Shown: one piece after another, positions 47,967 to 61,300 of the stretch
Numbering within the stretch: the stretch's first letter is position 1
Layout: every line of letters starts with the position of its first letter
Assembly: GCF_037911585.1 (NCBI RefSeq)
Contig: NZ_JBAJNS010000001.1
Coordinates: forward strand, 686,001 to 750,000
Direction of reading: 5' to 3'
Length of the DNA stretch: 64,000 nucleotides
Source of the DNA: Streptomyces sp. GSL17-111
GTDB lineage: Bacteria > Actinomycetota > Actinomycetes > Streptomycetales > Streptomycetaceae
The notes under the pieces: generated by a model
What the model saw: the letters and a program-made list of their open reading frames with translations, nothing else
Databases searched by the model: none
What the model was told of the DNA's origin: nothing
Translations under genes and position numbers: made by a program

Positions 47967-50900
47967 GTGTCGCAGACAACGCCGCGCCCCGAACCGGGCC
48001 CGGACACCGCCAACGACCAGCCCGCCCGCACCGTCGCACCGCCCGTCCTCGACGCCCCGCTGGTGCCGCTCGTGTTGTCGGCACGTAGCGAGTCCGCCCT
48101 GATCGACCGGGCCCGGGCCCTCCTCGCCCACATCGAGGCCCATCCCGACATCCTGCCCGCAGCGGTGGGGCGGACGCTGGTCACCGCACCCGGCGCGACG
48201 AGCGGCCCACACCGTGCCGTGCTGTTGGTGGCCGAACGGTCGGAGGCGGTCCAGGGTCTGACGGCCCTCGTCGAGGGCGGGTTCGCCCCCTTGCTGTTCC
48301 GCTCCCCCGCCGGCGCCACCTGCGGCGAAAACTCCTCGCACGACCCCCGTGCGGTTCACGTCTTCCCCGGCCAGGGCTCCCAGTGGGCCGGTATGACGCT
48401 GGACCTGCTGGCCGCCTCCGAGGTCTTCCGGGAGCGCTTGACCGACTGCGCCAAGGCCCTGGAGCCGCACGTCCCGTGGTCGCTGTTCGACGTGCTGCGC
48501 GGGGCTCCGGGGGCACCACCGCTGGAGTCCGTCGACGTCGTGCAGCCCGTGCTGTTCGCCGTCACGGTGGCCCTGTCCGCGCTCTGGCGCGCGTGCGGCG
48601 TGGAGCCGGCGGCCGTCATCGGGGCCAGCCTCGGTGAGATCACCGCCGCGCAGGTCGCGGGCGCACTGAGCCTGGAGGACGCCGCGTCCGTCGTGGCCGC
48701 GTGGAGCCGGATGCAGGCCGACGCCCCGGGCGAGGGCGACCTCGCCTCGGCGCTCCTGTCCCGGTCCGAGCTGGAGCCGTGGCTGCGCGCCGAGCACCGA
48801 CGTGGGCGGGTGCACTTCGCCGGGGCCAACGGACCGTCGTCCGTCCTGTTCAGCGGGGAACGCGCCGCCGTGGCCGAACTCGTCGAGGCACTCGGGACGG
48901 CGGGCGTGCGGGTCCGCACACTCGGCAACGGCCTGGCGGCGCACGCCCCGGACCTCGCGGTGGACCCGGCTCCCCTGCTGCGGCGGACGGCCTCCGTCAC
49001 CGCGCGCACGACGACGGTCCCGTTCCACTCCTCCCTGGTCGGGGGCGCCTTCGACACCGCCGGACTCGACGGCGCCTACTGGCACCGCAACATCGTCTCC
49101 GAGATCCGTCTCACGGACGCGGTGCGCGCCCTCCCCGGGGCGGAGCACCGCGTCTTCCTGGAGGTCAGCCCGCATCCGGTGGTGCTCGACGGGGTGCAGC
49201 AGACCCTTGACGCCCTCGCGGCGGGGTCCCCGAGGGGCGCCTCCGGACGGGTCGTGCCGACGCTGCGTCGCGGGCAGAACGGAGCCGTCAACCTGCTGAC
49301 CGGGCTCGCGGAACTGTACGTCGCCGGCTGTGACGCCCGCTGGGCCGCGCTCTTCCCGGAGCACGACGACGCCACGGCGCTCGATCCGGCGTTCCTGCCC
49401 GGTCATGCGGACCTCGGCCCGGCGCAGGAGGCGGGAGGCGACGGTGGAGACAGTGAGGAGGGTGCAGGCGGAGCCACCGGGGTGGCGGACTTCCAGGCCC
49501 GGTTCACCGCACTGCCTGCCGCTCAGCAACGCCCCTGGGTCGAGCAGTTGGTGCGGTCGCTGATCGTCACGCTGCGCGGCGGCGCGGACGACGGTGACCT
49601 CGGGCGCGCCCGCGTCTCCTTCCGCGACCTCGGCTTCGACTCGGTCACCGGAATCGCCCTGCGCAACAGGCTCGTCGAGGCCACCGAACTGTCGCTGCCC
49701 GTCACCCTGCTGTTCGAGCATCCCACCGTCGGCGCACTGGTCGACCATCTCTGCGCGCGGCTGGGTGGGCGGGAGGACGGGGCCGGGGTGACGGTCCCCG
49801 AAGCCGAACCGTCCCCTACGGGCGCGGCCTCCCCTCCCCCCGGAGCGGACGACCCCATCGCCATCGTGGGCATGGCCTGCCGCCTTCCCGGCGGCGTGGA
49901 CTCGCCCGCCGCGCTGTGGCGGCTGGTCACCGACGGCACCGACGCCATCTCCGACTTCCCCGAGAACCGCGGCTGGGACCTCGACGGGCTCCACGACGCC
50001 GACCCCGACCGTCCCGGCACGACCTACGTGCGGCACGGAGGCTTCCTGCACGACGCGGGCCTGTTCGACGCGTCGTTCTTCGGCATCAGCCCACGCGAGG
50101 CGCTGGCCATGGACCCGCAGCAGCGGCTGCTCCTGGAGACCACCTGGGAGGCGCTGGAACACGCGGGCATCGACCCCACGGCGCTGCACGGCAGCACGGG
50201 CGGTGTCTTCGTCGGCGCGATGAGTCAGGAGTACGGTGCCCGACTGCACGAAGCCGACGCGTCGGTGCAGGGGCACGTCCTGACCGGGACGACGGTCAGC
50301 GTCCTCTCCGGGCGTCTGGCATACGTCCTCGGCCTGGAGGGCCCGGCCCTGACCGTGGACACCGCCTGCTCGTCCTCCCTGGTCGCGCTGCACCAGGCCG
50401 TGCGCTCGCTGCGCTCGGGAGAGTGCACGATGGCGCTGGCGGGCGGGGCAACCGTCATGGCCGAGCCCGGCATGTTCGTGGAGTTCAGCCGACAGCGCGG
50501 ACTCGCTCCCGACGGGCGGTGCAAGGCGTTCGCCGCAACCGCCGACGGGACGGCCTGGGCCGAGGGCGTGGGCGTGCTGGTGCTGGAGCGGTTGTCCGAC
50601 GCCCGGCGGGCCGGACGTCGGGTGCTGGCCGTCGTGCGCGGCTCGGCCGTCAACCAGGACGGCGCCTCCAACGGACTCACCGCGCCCAACGGACTCGCCC
50701 AGCAGAAGGTCGTCCGGGCGGCGTTGGCCGACGCAAACCTCATGTCCGACGGCGTGGACGCGGTGGAGGCGCACGGGACCGGTACGACGCTCGGAGACCC
50801 GATCGAGGCCCAGGCGCTCCTGGCCACCTACGGCCAGAACCGCCCCGCCGAACGGCCGGTGTGGCTGGGCTCGCTCAAGTCCAACATCGGTCACACCCAG

Positions 50901-53900
50901 GCCGCCGCCGGCGTCGCGGGCGTCATGAAGATGGTCCTCGCCCTGCAGCACGGCGTCCTGCCCTCCACCCTCCACGTCGACGAACCCACCCCCCACGTCG
51001 ACTGGACCACCGGAGCCGTCCGCCTCCTCACCCAGGACCAGCCCTGGCCCGACACCGGCCGCCCCCGCCGCGCCGCCGTCTCCTCCTTCGGCATCAGCGG
51101 AACCAACGCCCACGTCGTCCTGGAGCAGGCCCCGACGGAGACGCCGGACCTCGCCCCGGCTGAGGCGCCGGACCCGGTGGCGTGCGAGGTGCCGGTGGTG
51201 TCGCTGGTGCTGTCCGCGCGGGACGGGAACGCCCTACGCGCTCAGGCGGGACGTCTGGCGGCGCACCTGCGGGAGACGTCCGACGACGTGCGTGAGGTGG
51301 CCGATGCCCTGATCACCCAGCGTGCCTTCCTCGACCACCGCGCCGTCATCCTCGGCACCGACCGCGACGAACTCCTCCACGGCCTCGACACCCTCGCCAC
51401 AGGCGAGGAAGCCCCCGGGGTCATCACCGGACACGGCCAGGCCGAACGACCCGTCTTCGTCTTCCCGGGTCAGGGCTCGCAATGGGCCGGCATGGCCCAC
51501 GACCTCCTGAACACCTCCGCCGTCTTCCGGCAATCGATCGACGCCTGCGAAGAGGCCCTGGCGCCCCATGTGGACTGGTCGCTGACCGAGGTCCTGCGCA
51601 GCGACGAGCCCATCACCCGCGTCGACGTCATCCAGCCCGTGCTGTTCGCGGTCATGGTGTCCCTCGCCGCGATGTGGCGCTCCCTGGGCGTCGAACCCGC
51701 AGCCGTCATCGGGCACTCCCAGGGCGAGATCGCCGCAGCCGTCGTCTCCGAAGCCCTCACCCTCAACGACGGCGCCAAAATCGCCGCCCTACGCTCCCAA
51801 GCCCTCCGCACCCTCAGCGGCACCGGAGGCATGGCCTCCCTACCCCTGAGCCCTGAGGACACCACGGACCTCATCGCCCCCTGGGCGTCCGAGCTGAGCA
51901 TCGCCGCCCACAACGGACCCCACACCACCGTCATCGCCGGAAACACCGAGGCACTCGACCAACTCCTCACCCACTGCGAGGAAAAGCAAATCCGGGCCCG
52001 ACGCATCGACGTCGACTACGCCTCACACACCCACCACATCGAAACCCTCAAAACCCACCTCGCGACATCACTCACCGACATCACCCCCCAGCCGTCAAAG
52101 ATCCCCTTCTACTCCACCGTCACCGGCACCACCCTCGACACCACCCAGCTCACCGCCGACTACTGGTACACCAACCTCCGCCAACCCGTCCTCCTCACCC
52201 ACACCACCCAACACGCCCACACCCAAGGCCACACCGCCTACATCGAAATCAGCCCCCACCCCATCCTCACCCCCGCCCTCGAAACCACCCTCGAACCCCA
52301 CCCCGTCCTCATCACCGGCACCCTCCACCGCAACAAGAACGCCTGGCACCAACTCCTCACCAACGCCGCCCACACCACCACCCACGGCATCCCCACACAC
52401 TGGAACCACACCACCAACCAGACCACGCACCACCTCAACCTCCCCACCTACCCCTTCCAACGCACCCACTACTGGGCCTTGGCCAACGGCCACGAGTCAC
52501 TCCGCACGGTCGGGCTGGCCGCCGCCGAACACCCGCTGCTGGTCACCACGACCACGCTCCCCGACCGTTCCACCCTGCACACCGGCACCATCGGTGCGAA
52601 CCGCGCCCCCTGGCTCGCCGATCACGCGGTGTGGGACCTGCCCCTCGCGCCTGGCACCGCCTTTCTCGAACTTGCCCTGCACGCCGGCTTGCACGCCGGT
52701 GCCCCGCACGTCGAAGAGCTGACGCTGCACGCCCCGCTTCCGCTCCATCCCGCGCGCACTCTTCACCTCCGTACCACCGCGCCCTCCTCCACGGGACAGC
52801 GGACCCTCACGGTGCACACGAGCGTCGACCACGACACCTGGACCCACCACGCCACCGCGACGCTGGCCCCGGAGCCGACCTCGGCGGTTGAGGTCCCCGA
52901 GTGGTCGGCCGACGACGACACGGCGGCGTTGACGCCCGCGGACGGTTGGTACGAGCGGCTGGCCGATGCGGGGTTCCACTACGGCCCCGCCTTCCGGGGG
53001 CTGAGGGGGCACGGGCGCAGGGACGGCGCGCTGGTCACGGAGGTGCGGCTGCCCGACGGGCCCCGGACGGACGCGCACCGGTTCGGCGTTCATCCGGCGC
53101 TTCTCGACGCGGCGTTGCACGCCTGCCTGCTGGAGGGTTCCGACGGAGTCCGTCTGCCGTTCGTGTGGAGCGGGGTCACCCTGCACGCCACGGGCGCCGA
53201 GGTGCTGCGCGTCCGGCTGACGCCGATCGGGCCCGACACCATGTCGCTGACCGGTTGTGACGAGACGGGCCGGCCGGTCATATCGGTGGCCTCGCTGACG
53301 TTGCGTCCGGTGACGGCCGAGCAGTTCCGCGCGGCCATGCGGGTGCGCCCGCACGGCCCCCTGTACACCGTGGGGTGGCGCCCGTTGGGCGTGTCGGGGA
53401 GCGATCGGTCACGGCCTGAGCCCGTCGTGGTCGGACCCGCGCTGCCGGGGCTGCCCAACCCCGCCCACGCCGACCTCGCCGGTCTGCTGGCGGCCCCGGA
53501 GGACGTGACGCCGCCCGGCGACGCGGCGGTGCCGACCACCGTCATCGTGCCGTGCGTGGCGAGCGCGGAGGCGGGGGTCACGGCGGCGCACACGGCGTTG
53601 GCACGGGCGCTGGAGTCGCTGACCTCCTGGCTCGCTCAGGAACGGTTCTCGGCCTGGCGGCTGGTGCTGCTCACCCGGGGTGCCGTGGCCGTGCGGGACG
53701 GGGAGGGCATCGACGATCTGGGGTGGGCGCCGCTGTGGGGCCTGGTGCGGTCGGCGCAGTCCGAGCATCCGGGTCGGATCGTCCTGGCCGACGTGGACGC
53801 GACCCCGGAGTCGTACCGGGCACTGACGGCCGCGCTCGACCGTCCCGGCTTCGAGCCGCAGCTCGCCGTCCGGCGTGGTGAGGTGTACGCCGCACGGTTG

Positions 53901-55280
53901 GAGGAGGCGGAACAGGCCGAGCCGATCGTCGGTCCGGGAACCGGGGACGAAGGGCTGGAAGGGGAGAAGCCGGGCGCGGGCAGCGGGTTCGACGGCCACG
54001 GCACGGTGTTGATCACCGGTGGTACGGGACTGCTGGGTGCGCTGACGGCTCGGCACCTCGTCGAGCACCACGGCGTACGGCGTCTCCTGCTGCTCAGCCG
54101 CCGTGGTCCCGAGGCCCCCGGGGCGGATGTGCTGCGGAAGGAACTGGTCGCGTCGGGCGCGGAGGTGGTGATCGTCGCCTGCGACGTGTCCCAGCGCGCG
54201 GACCTCCGCCGGGCCCTGGACCACGTTCCGCACGACCATCCGCTGAGCGCCGTGGTGCACACGGCGGGCACGCTGGACGACGGCACCCTGGAGACGCTCA
54301 CCCCTGAGCGCGTCGCCGCCGTGCTGCGGCCCAAGGCGGACGCCGCCTGGCACCTGCACGAGCTCACCCGCGAGCACGAGGTGAAGGCGTTCGTGCTCTT
54401 CTCCTCCGCGGCCGGAGTGCTCGGGCAGGCGGGGCAGGGGAGCTACTCGGCGGCCAACGCCTGGCTGGACGCGCTGGCGCACTTCCGCCGCGCCCAGGGG
54501 CTGCCCGCGCTCTCCCTGGCCTGGGGGCTGTGGGCGGAGTCCGGCGGAATGACGGGGCACCTCACCACCTCGGACCTGAGCCGACTGCGCCGGACGGGGC
54601 TCGCCCCGATGCCCACGGAGGAGGGCCTGGCCCTGTTCGACGCGGCGGTACGGACGGCGGCGGCGCAGGCGGGGCCGTCCGTCCTCGTGCCGGCCCGGTG
54701 GGACCTGGCAGCCGTGCGGGCCGGTACCGAGGTGCCCGCACTGCTCAGCGGTCTCGTACGACCGGCCCCGCGCAGGGTGGCGCCCGGGGCGTCCGACGGC
54801 ACCCGCACGGACGGGAGCGGTCTGTACGAGCGGCTGCGGAGCGCGTCGGACGCCGACCGGGCCCGGGCGCTGCTGGACCTCGTCCGGCGCACCGTGGCGG
54901 CCGTGCTCGGCCACGCGGAAGGTCAGCAGGTCGATCCCGACCGAGGCTTCCTGGAGTTGGGGCTCGACTCGCTGACCGCGTTGGAGCTGCGCAACCGGCT
55001 GGGGGCCGAGGCGGGGCTGCGGCTCCCGGCCACCCTGATCTTCAACCATCCCACCCCGGCCGCCGTGGCCCTCAGGCTGGAGAGCCTGTTGTTCCCCGCA
55101 GGGGACGCCGCGTCCCCGCCACCGGACGCCGCCCCCGGACCGGACGACGTCGTCACGCCGAGCCCCCGGAACGCCGAGCACGAACCGCCGGACAGCCCTG
55201 ACGGCGGCCGTGACGTGGCCGAGGCGATCGACGCCATGGATCTGGACGACCTGGTCCGGGCCGCCCTGCGAGACGACTGA
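47967..55280 (+). CDS. Modular type I PKS: loading AT-ACP plus module 1 KS-AT-DH-KR-ACP
   Basis: About 2437 aa. Loading AT has FPGQGSQW, a nucleophile motif GASLGE (usual His replaced by Ala) and LAAH where extender ATs have YASH; a loading ACP (GFDSVTG) follows. Module 1: KS Cys801 (TACSSS), AT Ser1251 (GHSQGE) with YASH at 1351-1354, predicting methylmalonyl-CoA; DH with [10 protein letters not shown] (Gly of HxxxGxxxxP is Asp) and LLDAALH; KR with TGGTGLLG and an LDD motif (B-type); ACP Ser2335. The acidic C-terminal helix looks like a docking element for the next protein. GTG 47967 is the likely start; upstream frame is not conserved. If the DH works, module 1 leaves an alpha-methyl double bond. 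Confidence 0.9.
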   Translation: MSQTTPRPEPGPDTANDQPARTVAPPVLDAPLVPLVLSARSESALIDRARALLAHIEAHPDILPAAVGRTLVTAPGATSGPHRAVLLVAERSEAVQGLTALVEGGFAPLLFRSPAGATCGENSSHDPRAVHVFPGQGSQWAGMTLDLLAASEVFRERLTDCAKALEPHVPWSLFDVLRGAPGAPPLESVDVVQPVLFAVTVALSALWRACGVEPAAVIGASLGEITAAQVAGALSLEDAASVVAAWSRMQADAPGEGDLASALLSRSELEPWLRAEHRRGRVHFAGANGPSSVLFSGERAAVAELVEALGTAGVRVRTLGNGLAAHAPDLAVDPAPLLRRTASVTARTTTVPFHSSLVGGAFDTAGLDGAYWHRNIVSEIRLTDAVRALPGAEHRVFLEVSPHPVVLDGVQQTLDALAAGSPRGASGRVVPTLRRGQNGAVNLLTGLAELYVAGCDARWAALFPEHDDATALDPAFLPGHADLGPAQEAGGDGGDSEEGAGGATGVADFQARFTALPAAQQRPWVEQLVRSLIVTLRGGADDGDLGRARVSFRDLGFDSVTGIALRNRLVEATELSLPVTLLFEHPTVGALVDHLCARLGGREDGAGVTVPEAEPSPTGAASPPPGADDPIAIVGMACRLPGGVDSPAALWRLVTDGTDAISDFPENRGWDLDGLHDADPDRPGTTYVRHGGFLHDAGLFDASFFGISPREALAMDPQQRLLLETTWEALEHAGIDPTALHGSTGGVFVGAMSQEYGARLHEADASVQGHVLTGTTVSVLSGRLAYVLGLEGPALTVDTACSSSLVALHQAVRSLRSGECTMALAGGATVMAEPGMFVEFSRQRGLAPDGRCKAFAATADGTAWAEGVGVLVLERLSDARRAGRRVLAVVRGSAVNQDGASNGLTAPNGLAQQKVVRAALADANLMSDGVDAVEAHGTGTTLGDPIEAQALLATYGQNRPAERPVWLGSLKSNIGHTQAAAGVAGVMKMVLALQHGVLPSTLHVDEPTPHVDWTTGAVRLLTQDQPWPDTGRPRRAAVSSFGISGTNAHVVLEQAPTETPDLAPAEAPDPVACEVPVVSLVLSARDGNALRAQAGRLAAHLRETSDDVREVADALITQRAFLDHRAVILGTDRDELLHGLDTLATGEEAPGVITGHGQAERPVFVFPGQGSQWAGMAHDLLNTSAVFRQSIDACEEALAPHVDWSLTEVLRSDEPITRVDVIQPVLFAVMVSLAAMWRSLGVEPAAVIGHSQGEIAAAVVSEALTLNDGAKIAALRSQALRTLSGTGGMASLPLSPEDTTDLIAPWASELSIAAHNGPHTTVIAGNTEALDQLLTHCEEKQIRARRIDVDYASHTHHIETLKTHLATSLTDITPQPSKIPFYSTVTGTTLDTTQLTADYWYTNLRQPVLLTHTTQHAHTQGHTAYIEISPHPILTPALETTLEPHPVLITGTLHRNKNAWHQLLTNAAHTTTHGIPTHWNHTTNQTTHHLNLPTYPFQRTHYWALANGHESLRTVGLAAAEHPLLVTTTTLPDRSTLHTGTIGANRAPWLADHAVWDLPLAPGTAFLELALHAGLHAGAPHVEELTLHAPLPLHPARTLHLRTTAPSSTGQRTLTVHTSVDHDTWTHHATATLAPEPTSAVEVPEWSADDDTAALTPADGWYERLADAGFHYGPAFRGLRGHGRRDGALVTEVRLPDGPRTDAHRFGVHPALLDAALHACLLEGSDGVRLPFVWSGVTLHATGAEVLRVRLTPIGPDTMSLTGCDETGRPVISVASLTLRPVTAEQFRAAMRVRPHGPLYTVGWRPLGVSGSDRSRPEPVVVGPALPGLPNPAHADLAGLLAAPEDVTPPGDAAVPTTVIVPCVASAEAGVTAAHTALARALESLTSWLAQERFSAWRLVLLTRGAVAVRDGEGIDDLGWAPLWGLVRSAQSEHPGRIVLADVDATPESYRALTAALDRPGFEPQLAVRRGEVYAARLEEAEQAEPIVGPGTGDEGLEGEKPGAGSGFDGHGTVLITGGTGLLGALTARHLVEHHGVRRLLLLSRRGPEAPGADVLRKELVASGAEVVIVACDVSQRADLRRALDHVPHDHPLSAVVHTAGTLDDGTLETLTPERVAAVLRPKADAAWHLHELTREHEVKAFVLFSSAAGVLGQAGQGSYSAANAWLDALAHFRRAQGLPALSLAWGLWAESGGMTGHLTTSDLSRLRRTGLAPMPTEEGLALFDAAVRTAAAQAGPSVLVPARWDLAAVRAGTEVPALLSGLVRPAPRRVAPGASDGTRTDGSGLYERLRSASDADRARALLDLVRRTVAAVLGHAEGQQVDPDRGFLELGLDSLTALELRNRLGAEAGLRLPATLIFNHPTPAAVALRLESLLFPAGDAASPPPDAAPGPDDVVTPSPRNAEHEPPDSPDGGRDVAEAIDAMDLDDLVRAALRDD
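51191..52474 (+). repeat. AT-region repeat, copy 1 (module 1)
   Basis: KS-AT linker, AT and post-AT linker of module 1. Long stretches are identical or nearly identical in DNA sequence to copies at 56865-58082 and 61517-62802. Its 3' third uses A/C-rich, G-poor codons unlike the flanking modules. The likely origin is recent module duplication or gene conversion. Confidence 0.85.
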
Positions 55281-55346
55281 CCCCGCCCCGAGGACGTTCC
55301 TCATCCCCGCCATCGTGCCGCGTACCCAGAGGTTCGGAGACCCCCG

Positions 55347-58300
55347 ATGACCGCGTCGAACGAGCAAGTCGTCAAGGCACTGCGCGCCTCGCTCAAAGAG
55401 GCCGAGCTGCTGCGGCAGCAGAACCGCAGGCTGACCGCCGCCGCTGCCGCCGCCGACGAGCCGCTGGCCGTCGTCGGCATGGCCTGCCGGTACCCGGGGG
55501 ACGTCACCTCGCCCGAGGATCTGTGGCGCCTGGTGACGAACGGCACCGACGCCGTCTCCGACTTCCCCGAGGACCGGGGGTGGGACGTCGCGGGTCTGTA
55601 CGACCCGGACCCCGAGGCCATCGGCCGGACGTACACACGCTCCGGCGGCTTTCTGCGCGGTGCCGCCCACTTCGACCCCGGGTTCTTCGGCATCAGCCCG
55701 CGCGAGGCGACGGCCATGCACCCGCAGCAGCGGCTACTGCTGGAGACGTCGTGGGAAGCCCTGGAGCGGTCGGGCATCGACCCGACCTCGGTGCGCGGCA
55801 CTCGCACGGGCGTCTTCGCGGGCGTCATGCACCAGGACTACGCCTCCCGTCTGCGCCGGGCGCCCGACGGCCTGGAGGGCTACCTGATGACGGGGAGCCT
55901 CGGCAGCGTGGTGTCGGGGCGCGTCGCCTACACCCTCGGGCTGGAAGGCCCGGCGGTCACGGTGGACACGGCCTGCTCCTCCTCGCTGGTGGCCCTGCAC
56001 CTGGCGGGCCAGTCCCTGCGCCAGGGCGAGTGCTCGATGGCACTGGTCGGCGGTGTGACGGTGATGACCACGCCGGTGAGCTTCGTCGAGTTCAGCCGCC
56101 AGCGTGCCCTCTCCCCCGACGGCCGCTGCCGCTCCTTCGCGGCCGGGGCCCAGGGCACCGGCTGGGCCGAAGGCGTGGGTGTGCTGGTGCTGGAGCGGTT
56201 GTCCGACGCCCGCCGGGCCGGGCACCGCGTGCTGGCCGTCGTGCGCGGCTCGGCCGTCAACCAGGACGGCGCCAGCAGCGGCTTCTCCGCGCCGAACGGC
56301 CCGGCGCAGGAACGCGCGATCCGGCAGGCGCTCGGCAGCGCCGGACTGACGCCTGCGGACGTGGACGCGGTCGAGGCGCACGGCACCGGCACCAAGCTGG
56401 GTGACCCGATCGAGGCACAGGCCCTCATCGACACCTACGGGCAGAACCGACCCGCCGAACGACCCCTGTGGCTGGGATCGTTGAAGTCGAACATCGGCCA
56501 CGCCCAGGCCGCCGCCGGCGTCGGTGGGGTGATGAAGATGGTCCTCGCCCTGCGCCACGGCGTCCTCCCGCAGACCCTGCACGTGGACGCTCCCTCCCCG
56601 TACGTCGACTGGGGATCGGGGGGCGTCGAACTGCTCACCGAGCAGCGCCCCTGGCCGGCCGTGGACCGGCCGCGCCGGGCCGCCGTCTCCTCCTTCGGCA
56701 TCAGCGGCACCAACGCGCACGTCATCCTCGAGCAGGCACCCGACGAAACGCCCGGTCCCGCCCCCGTGGCCGTTCCCGGCGCCCCCCGGGATGCCGAGGC
56801 CGAGGCGGAGACGTCGGTGATCTCGTTGGTGCTGTCGGGGCGCAGCGCCCGTGCCGTGCAGGCCCAGGCGGGACGTCTGGCGGCGCACCTGCGGGAGACC
56901 TCCGACGACGTCCGTGAGGTGGCCGATGCCCTGATCACCCAGCGTGCCTTCCTCGACCACCGCGCCGTCATCCTCGGCACCGACCGCGACGAACTCCTCC
57001 ACGGCCTCGACACCCTCGCCACCGGTCAGGAAACCCCCGGGGTCATCACCGGACACGGACAGGCCGAACGACCCGTCTTCGTCTTCCCGGGTCAAGGCTC
57101 GCAATGGGCCGGCATGGCCCACGACCTCCTGAACACCTCCGCCGTCTTCCGGGAATCCATCGCCGCCTGCGAGGAAGCCCTCAACCCGTACGTGGACTGG
57201 TCGCTGACCGAGGTCCTGCGCAGCGACGAGCCCATCACCCGCGTCGACGTCATCCAGCCCGTGCTGTTCGCGGTCATGGTGTCCCTCGCCGCGATGTGGC
57301 GCTCCCTGGGCGTCGAACCGGCGGCGGTGATCGGGCACTCCCAGGGCGAGATCGCCGCAGCCGTCGTCTCCGAAGCCCTCACCCTCAACGACGGCGCCAA
57401 AATCGCCGCCCTGCGCTCCCAAGCCCTGCGCACCCTCAGCGGCACCGGAGGCATGGCCTCCCTACCGATGAGCCCCGAAGACACCACCACGCTGCTTCAA
57501 CCCTGGGCCACCGACCTCAGCATCGCCGCCCACAACGGACCCCACACCACCGTCATCGCCGGAAACACCGAGGCACTGGAAGAACTCCTCACCCACTGCG
57601 AGAACAACGACATCCGGGCCCGACGCATCGACGTCGACTACGCCTCACACACCCACCACATCGAAACCCTCAAAACCCACCTCGCGACATCACTCACCGA
57701 CATCACCCCCCAGCCGTCAAGGATCCCCTTCTACTCCACCGTCACCGGCACCACCCTCGACACCACCCAGCTCACCGCCGACTACTGGTACACCAACCTC
57801 CGCCAACCCGTTCTCCTCACCCACACCACCCAACACGCCCACACCCAAGGCCACACCGCCTACATCGAAATCAGCCCCCACCCCATCCTCACCCCCGCCC
57901 TCGAAACCACCCTCGAACCCCACCCCGTCCTCATCACCAGCACCCTCCAACGCAACAAGAACGCCTGGCACCAACTCCTCACCAACGCCGCCCACACCAC
58001 CACCCACGGCATCCCCACACACTGGAACCACACCACCAACCAGGCCACCCACCACCTCAACCTCCCCACCTACCCCTTCCAACACCAGCACCTGTGGATC
58101 GCGGACGAGCCGGACGCCGCCGCGACGGAGGCGGGTCCGGCGCACGGGCCTGACGCGGCGTTCTGGGAAGCGGTCGAGGCACAGGACCTCGGCGAGTTGG
58201 TCCGGACGCTGGACGTGGACGAGGAGCAGGGCTCGTCGCTGTCGGCCGTGCTGCCCACGCTGTCCTCGTGGCGTCGGCGGAGCAAGGAGCGGGCGACGGT

Positions 58301-61300
58301 CGACGCCTGGCGTTACCGTGCCGAGTGGCGGCCGCTGGAGTGGAGCGGGCACGGGCGGCTGACGGGTACGTGGTGGGTCGTGGTGCCCACGGGGCACGTG
58401 GAGTCGCCGTGGGTCGCGGAGACGACACGGATGCTCACCCGCCACGGGGTGCGTGTGGTGACGGTGGAGCTGTCGGCGGCGGACGCCGACCGGGCGGCGT
58501 TGGCCGGGCGACTGCGTGCGCTGGGCGCGGGCGGCGAGGAGGCGCCGGCCGGTGTGCTGTCGTTCCTCGCGTGGGACGGAGGGCGCGACTCCCGGCACCG
58601 GGCGCTCCCCGTCGGCGTGGGTCTCACGCTGGCGCTGGCCCAGGCGTGGGTGGACCTCGGGAGTCGGGCACCGCTGTGGTGCGTGACGCGGGGCGCGGTG
58701 TCGGCGGCGTCCGGGGACGCCCCGGCCGATCCGGTGCAGGCACAACTGTGGGGTCTGGGTCGCGTCGTCGCGCTGGAACACCCCCGCCTCTGGGGCGGTT
58801 TGATCGATCTGCCCCAGGAGCCGGACGAGTCGTCCCTCACCGCTCTGCTGCGCGTCCCCGTCGACGGCGGCGGCGAGGACCAGGTGGCCGTGCGTCGCGG
58901 GACCGTCGCCGTCCGACGGATGGTGGGCGCAGCGACCGGGGACGTGGAGCCGGGGCGCCGCTGGCGGCCCAGGGGAACGGTACTGATCACCGGCGGGACG
59001 GGGAGTCTCGCTCCCCGGCTGGCGCGGCGGCTGGCCGAGACCGGTGCCGAGCATCTGGTGCTGGTGAGCCGTTCGGGGGCCGACGCGCCGGGGGCAGCCG
59101 AGCTGTCGGCGGAGTTGTCCGCCGCCGGTGTCCGGGTGACGGTGGCGGCCTGCGACGTGTCGGACCGCGAGGCCGTCGCGGCTCTGCTGGCGCGGCTGCG
59201 CGCGGAGGGCCACGTCGTGCGCACCGTGCTGCACACGGCCGCGTACATCGAGTTGGCGCCGTTCGAGGGGACGACCGCCGAAAGCTTCGACGCCGTTCTG
59301 GCCGCCAAGGTGGACGGAACCGAGCACCTGGTGGAGCTGCTCGACGCGGAGGAGCTGGACGCGTTCGTGCTGTTCTCCTCGATCGCCGGGTTCTGGGGTA
59401 GCGGCGATCACGCGGCGTACGCGGCGGCCAACGCGGCGCTGGACGCCTGGGCGGAACGGGGTCGGGCCCGGGGACTGCCGATGACATCCGTGGCCTGGGG
59501 CGTCTGGGAGGACGCCGTCAACACGTGGCGCAACCTGGGCGACACCGATGTGGAAGCGACGCGCGAGCGGGTACGCCGTCAGGGCTTGCCGCTCATGCGG
59601 CCCGAGCTGGCGCTGGCGGCGCTGGAACAGGCGCTCGACCACGACGACACCTTCGTCGCGGTCTCGGACATCGACTGGGAGCGGTTCGTGCCGCTGTTCA
59701 CCGCGATGCGGCCGAGTCGTCTGCTCGCCGAACTGCCGGCCGCTCGGTCCGTGTCGGAGCGCAGCACGACGGCCACGGCGGACGCCGAGGGCCAGGGCGG
59801 CGAAGGCCCGGTGGCCGGTGCGGAGTTGCGGGCGCGCTTGGACGGCCTGTCCCCGGCGGACGCCGAACGCGTCCTGCTCGAACGTGTCGACTCGCTCGCG
59901 AGAACGGTGCTCGGCCACGGCGGGACGGAGGCCCTCTCCCCGGACCGCGCGTTCAAGGATCTCGGCTTCGAATCGCTGACGGCCGTGGAGCTGCGCAACC
60001 GGTTGAACCGGGAGACCGGCTTGCGTCTGCCCGCGACCCTGGTCTTCGACCGGCCGACGCCGCGCGCTCTCGTCGGGTATCTGCGGGAGCAGCTCCTCCC
60101 CCGGGCGGAGGAGGAGGCCGTAGAGGACCTCCGGTCCGGTCCGGCGGATCAGGGCGGCGAGCTTCGGGATGACGAGGACGCCATCGCGATCGTCGGGATG
60201 GCGTGTCGCTTCCCCGGCGGCGTCGACTCCCCCGAGTCCCTGTGGCGGCTGCTGGCCGAGGGCGGTGACGCGGTCTCCTCGCCGCCCGCCGCGCGCGGCT
60301 GGGGACAGGGTCAAGCGTTCGGCGTCGAGGACCCCGGCGTTCTGCGCGGCGGCTTCCTGGCGGACGTCAGCGGGTTCGACGCGGCGTTCTTCGGCATCGG
60401 GCCGCGCGAGGCGCTGGCCATGGACCCGCAGCAGCGGCTGCTCCTGGAGACCACCTGGGAGGCGTTCGAGCGCGCGGGCGTCGACCCGGCCTCGCTGCGC
60501 GGCAGCCGCACCGGCGCGTTCATCGGCGCGATGGGGCACGGCTACGGGCAACGGTCCGCCGACGCCCCGCAGGCCGTGCAGGACTACGTGATCACCGGGG
60601 GCGTGACGAGCGTCATCTCGGGCCGGCTGGCCTACACCTTCGGGCTGGAGGGCCCGGCCGTCACGGTGGACACGGCCTGCTCGTCGTCCCTGGTCGCGCT
60701 GCACCTGGCGGTGCGTTCACTCCGCAGCAACGAGTCGACGATGGCGCTGGCGGGCGGTGTCGTGGTGATGCCGACGCCGGACGTGTTCATCGGCTTCGGT
60801 CGGATGGGCGCGCTGGCGGAGGACGCGCGCTGCAAGGCGTTCTCCGACGACGCGGACGGCTTCGGTCTGGCGGAGGGCGCCGGGGTGCTGCTGCTGGAAC
60901 GCCTCTCGGACGCCCGTCGCAACGGGCGCCGGGTGCTGGCCGTCGTGCGGGGCTCAGCCATCAACCAGGACGGGGCCTCCAACGGCCTCGCCGCACCCAA
61001 CGGACCCGCACAGGAGCGCGTCATCCGGGCAGCGTTGGCGGACGCCGGGGTGGCTCCCGAAGAGGTGGACGCCGTCGAGGCGCACGGCACCGGCACCCGG
61101 CTGGGTGACCCGATCGAGGCGCAGGCGCTGCTGTCGACCTACGGAGCGAAGCGTCCCGTCGAACGACCGCTGCGGCTCGGTTCGTTGAAGTCCAACATCG
61201 GCCATACCCAGGCCGCCGCCGGGGTCGCGGGCGTGATGAAGATGGTCCTCGCCCTCCAGCACGACGTCCTGCCGTCCACCCTGCACGTCACCGAGCCGAC

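Noticed and set aside
53409..55721. Long minus-strand open frame antisense to the PKS
   Set aside because: Shadow of the real plus-strand PKS frame; no recognisable domain and the wrong residue composition.
57717..60704. 995-aa minus-strand open frame
   Set aside because: Antisense shadow of module 2 of the PKS.
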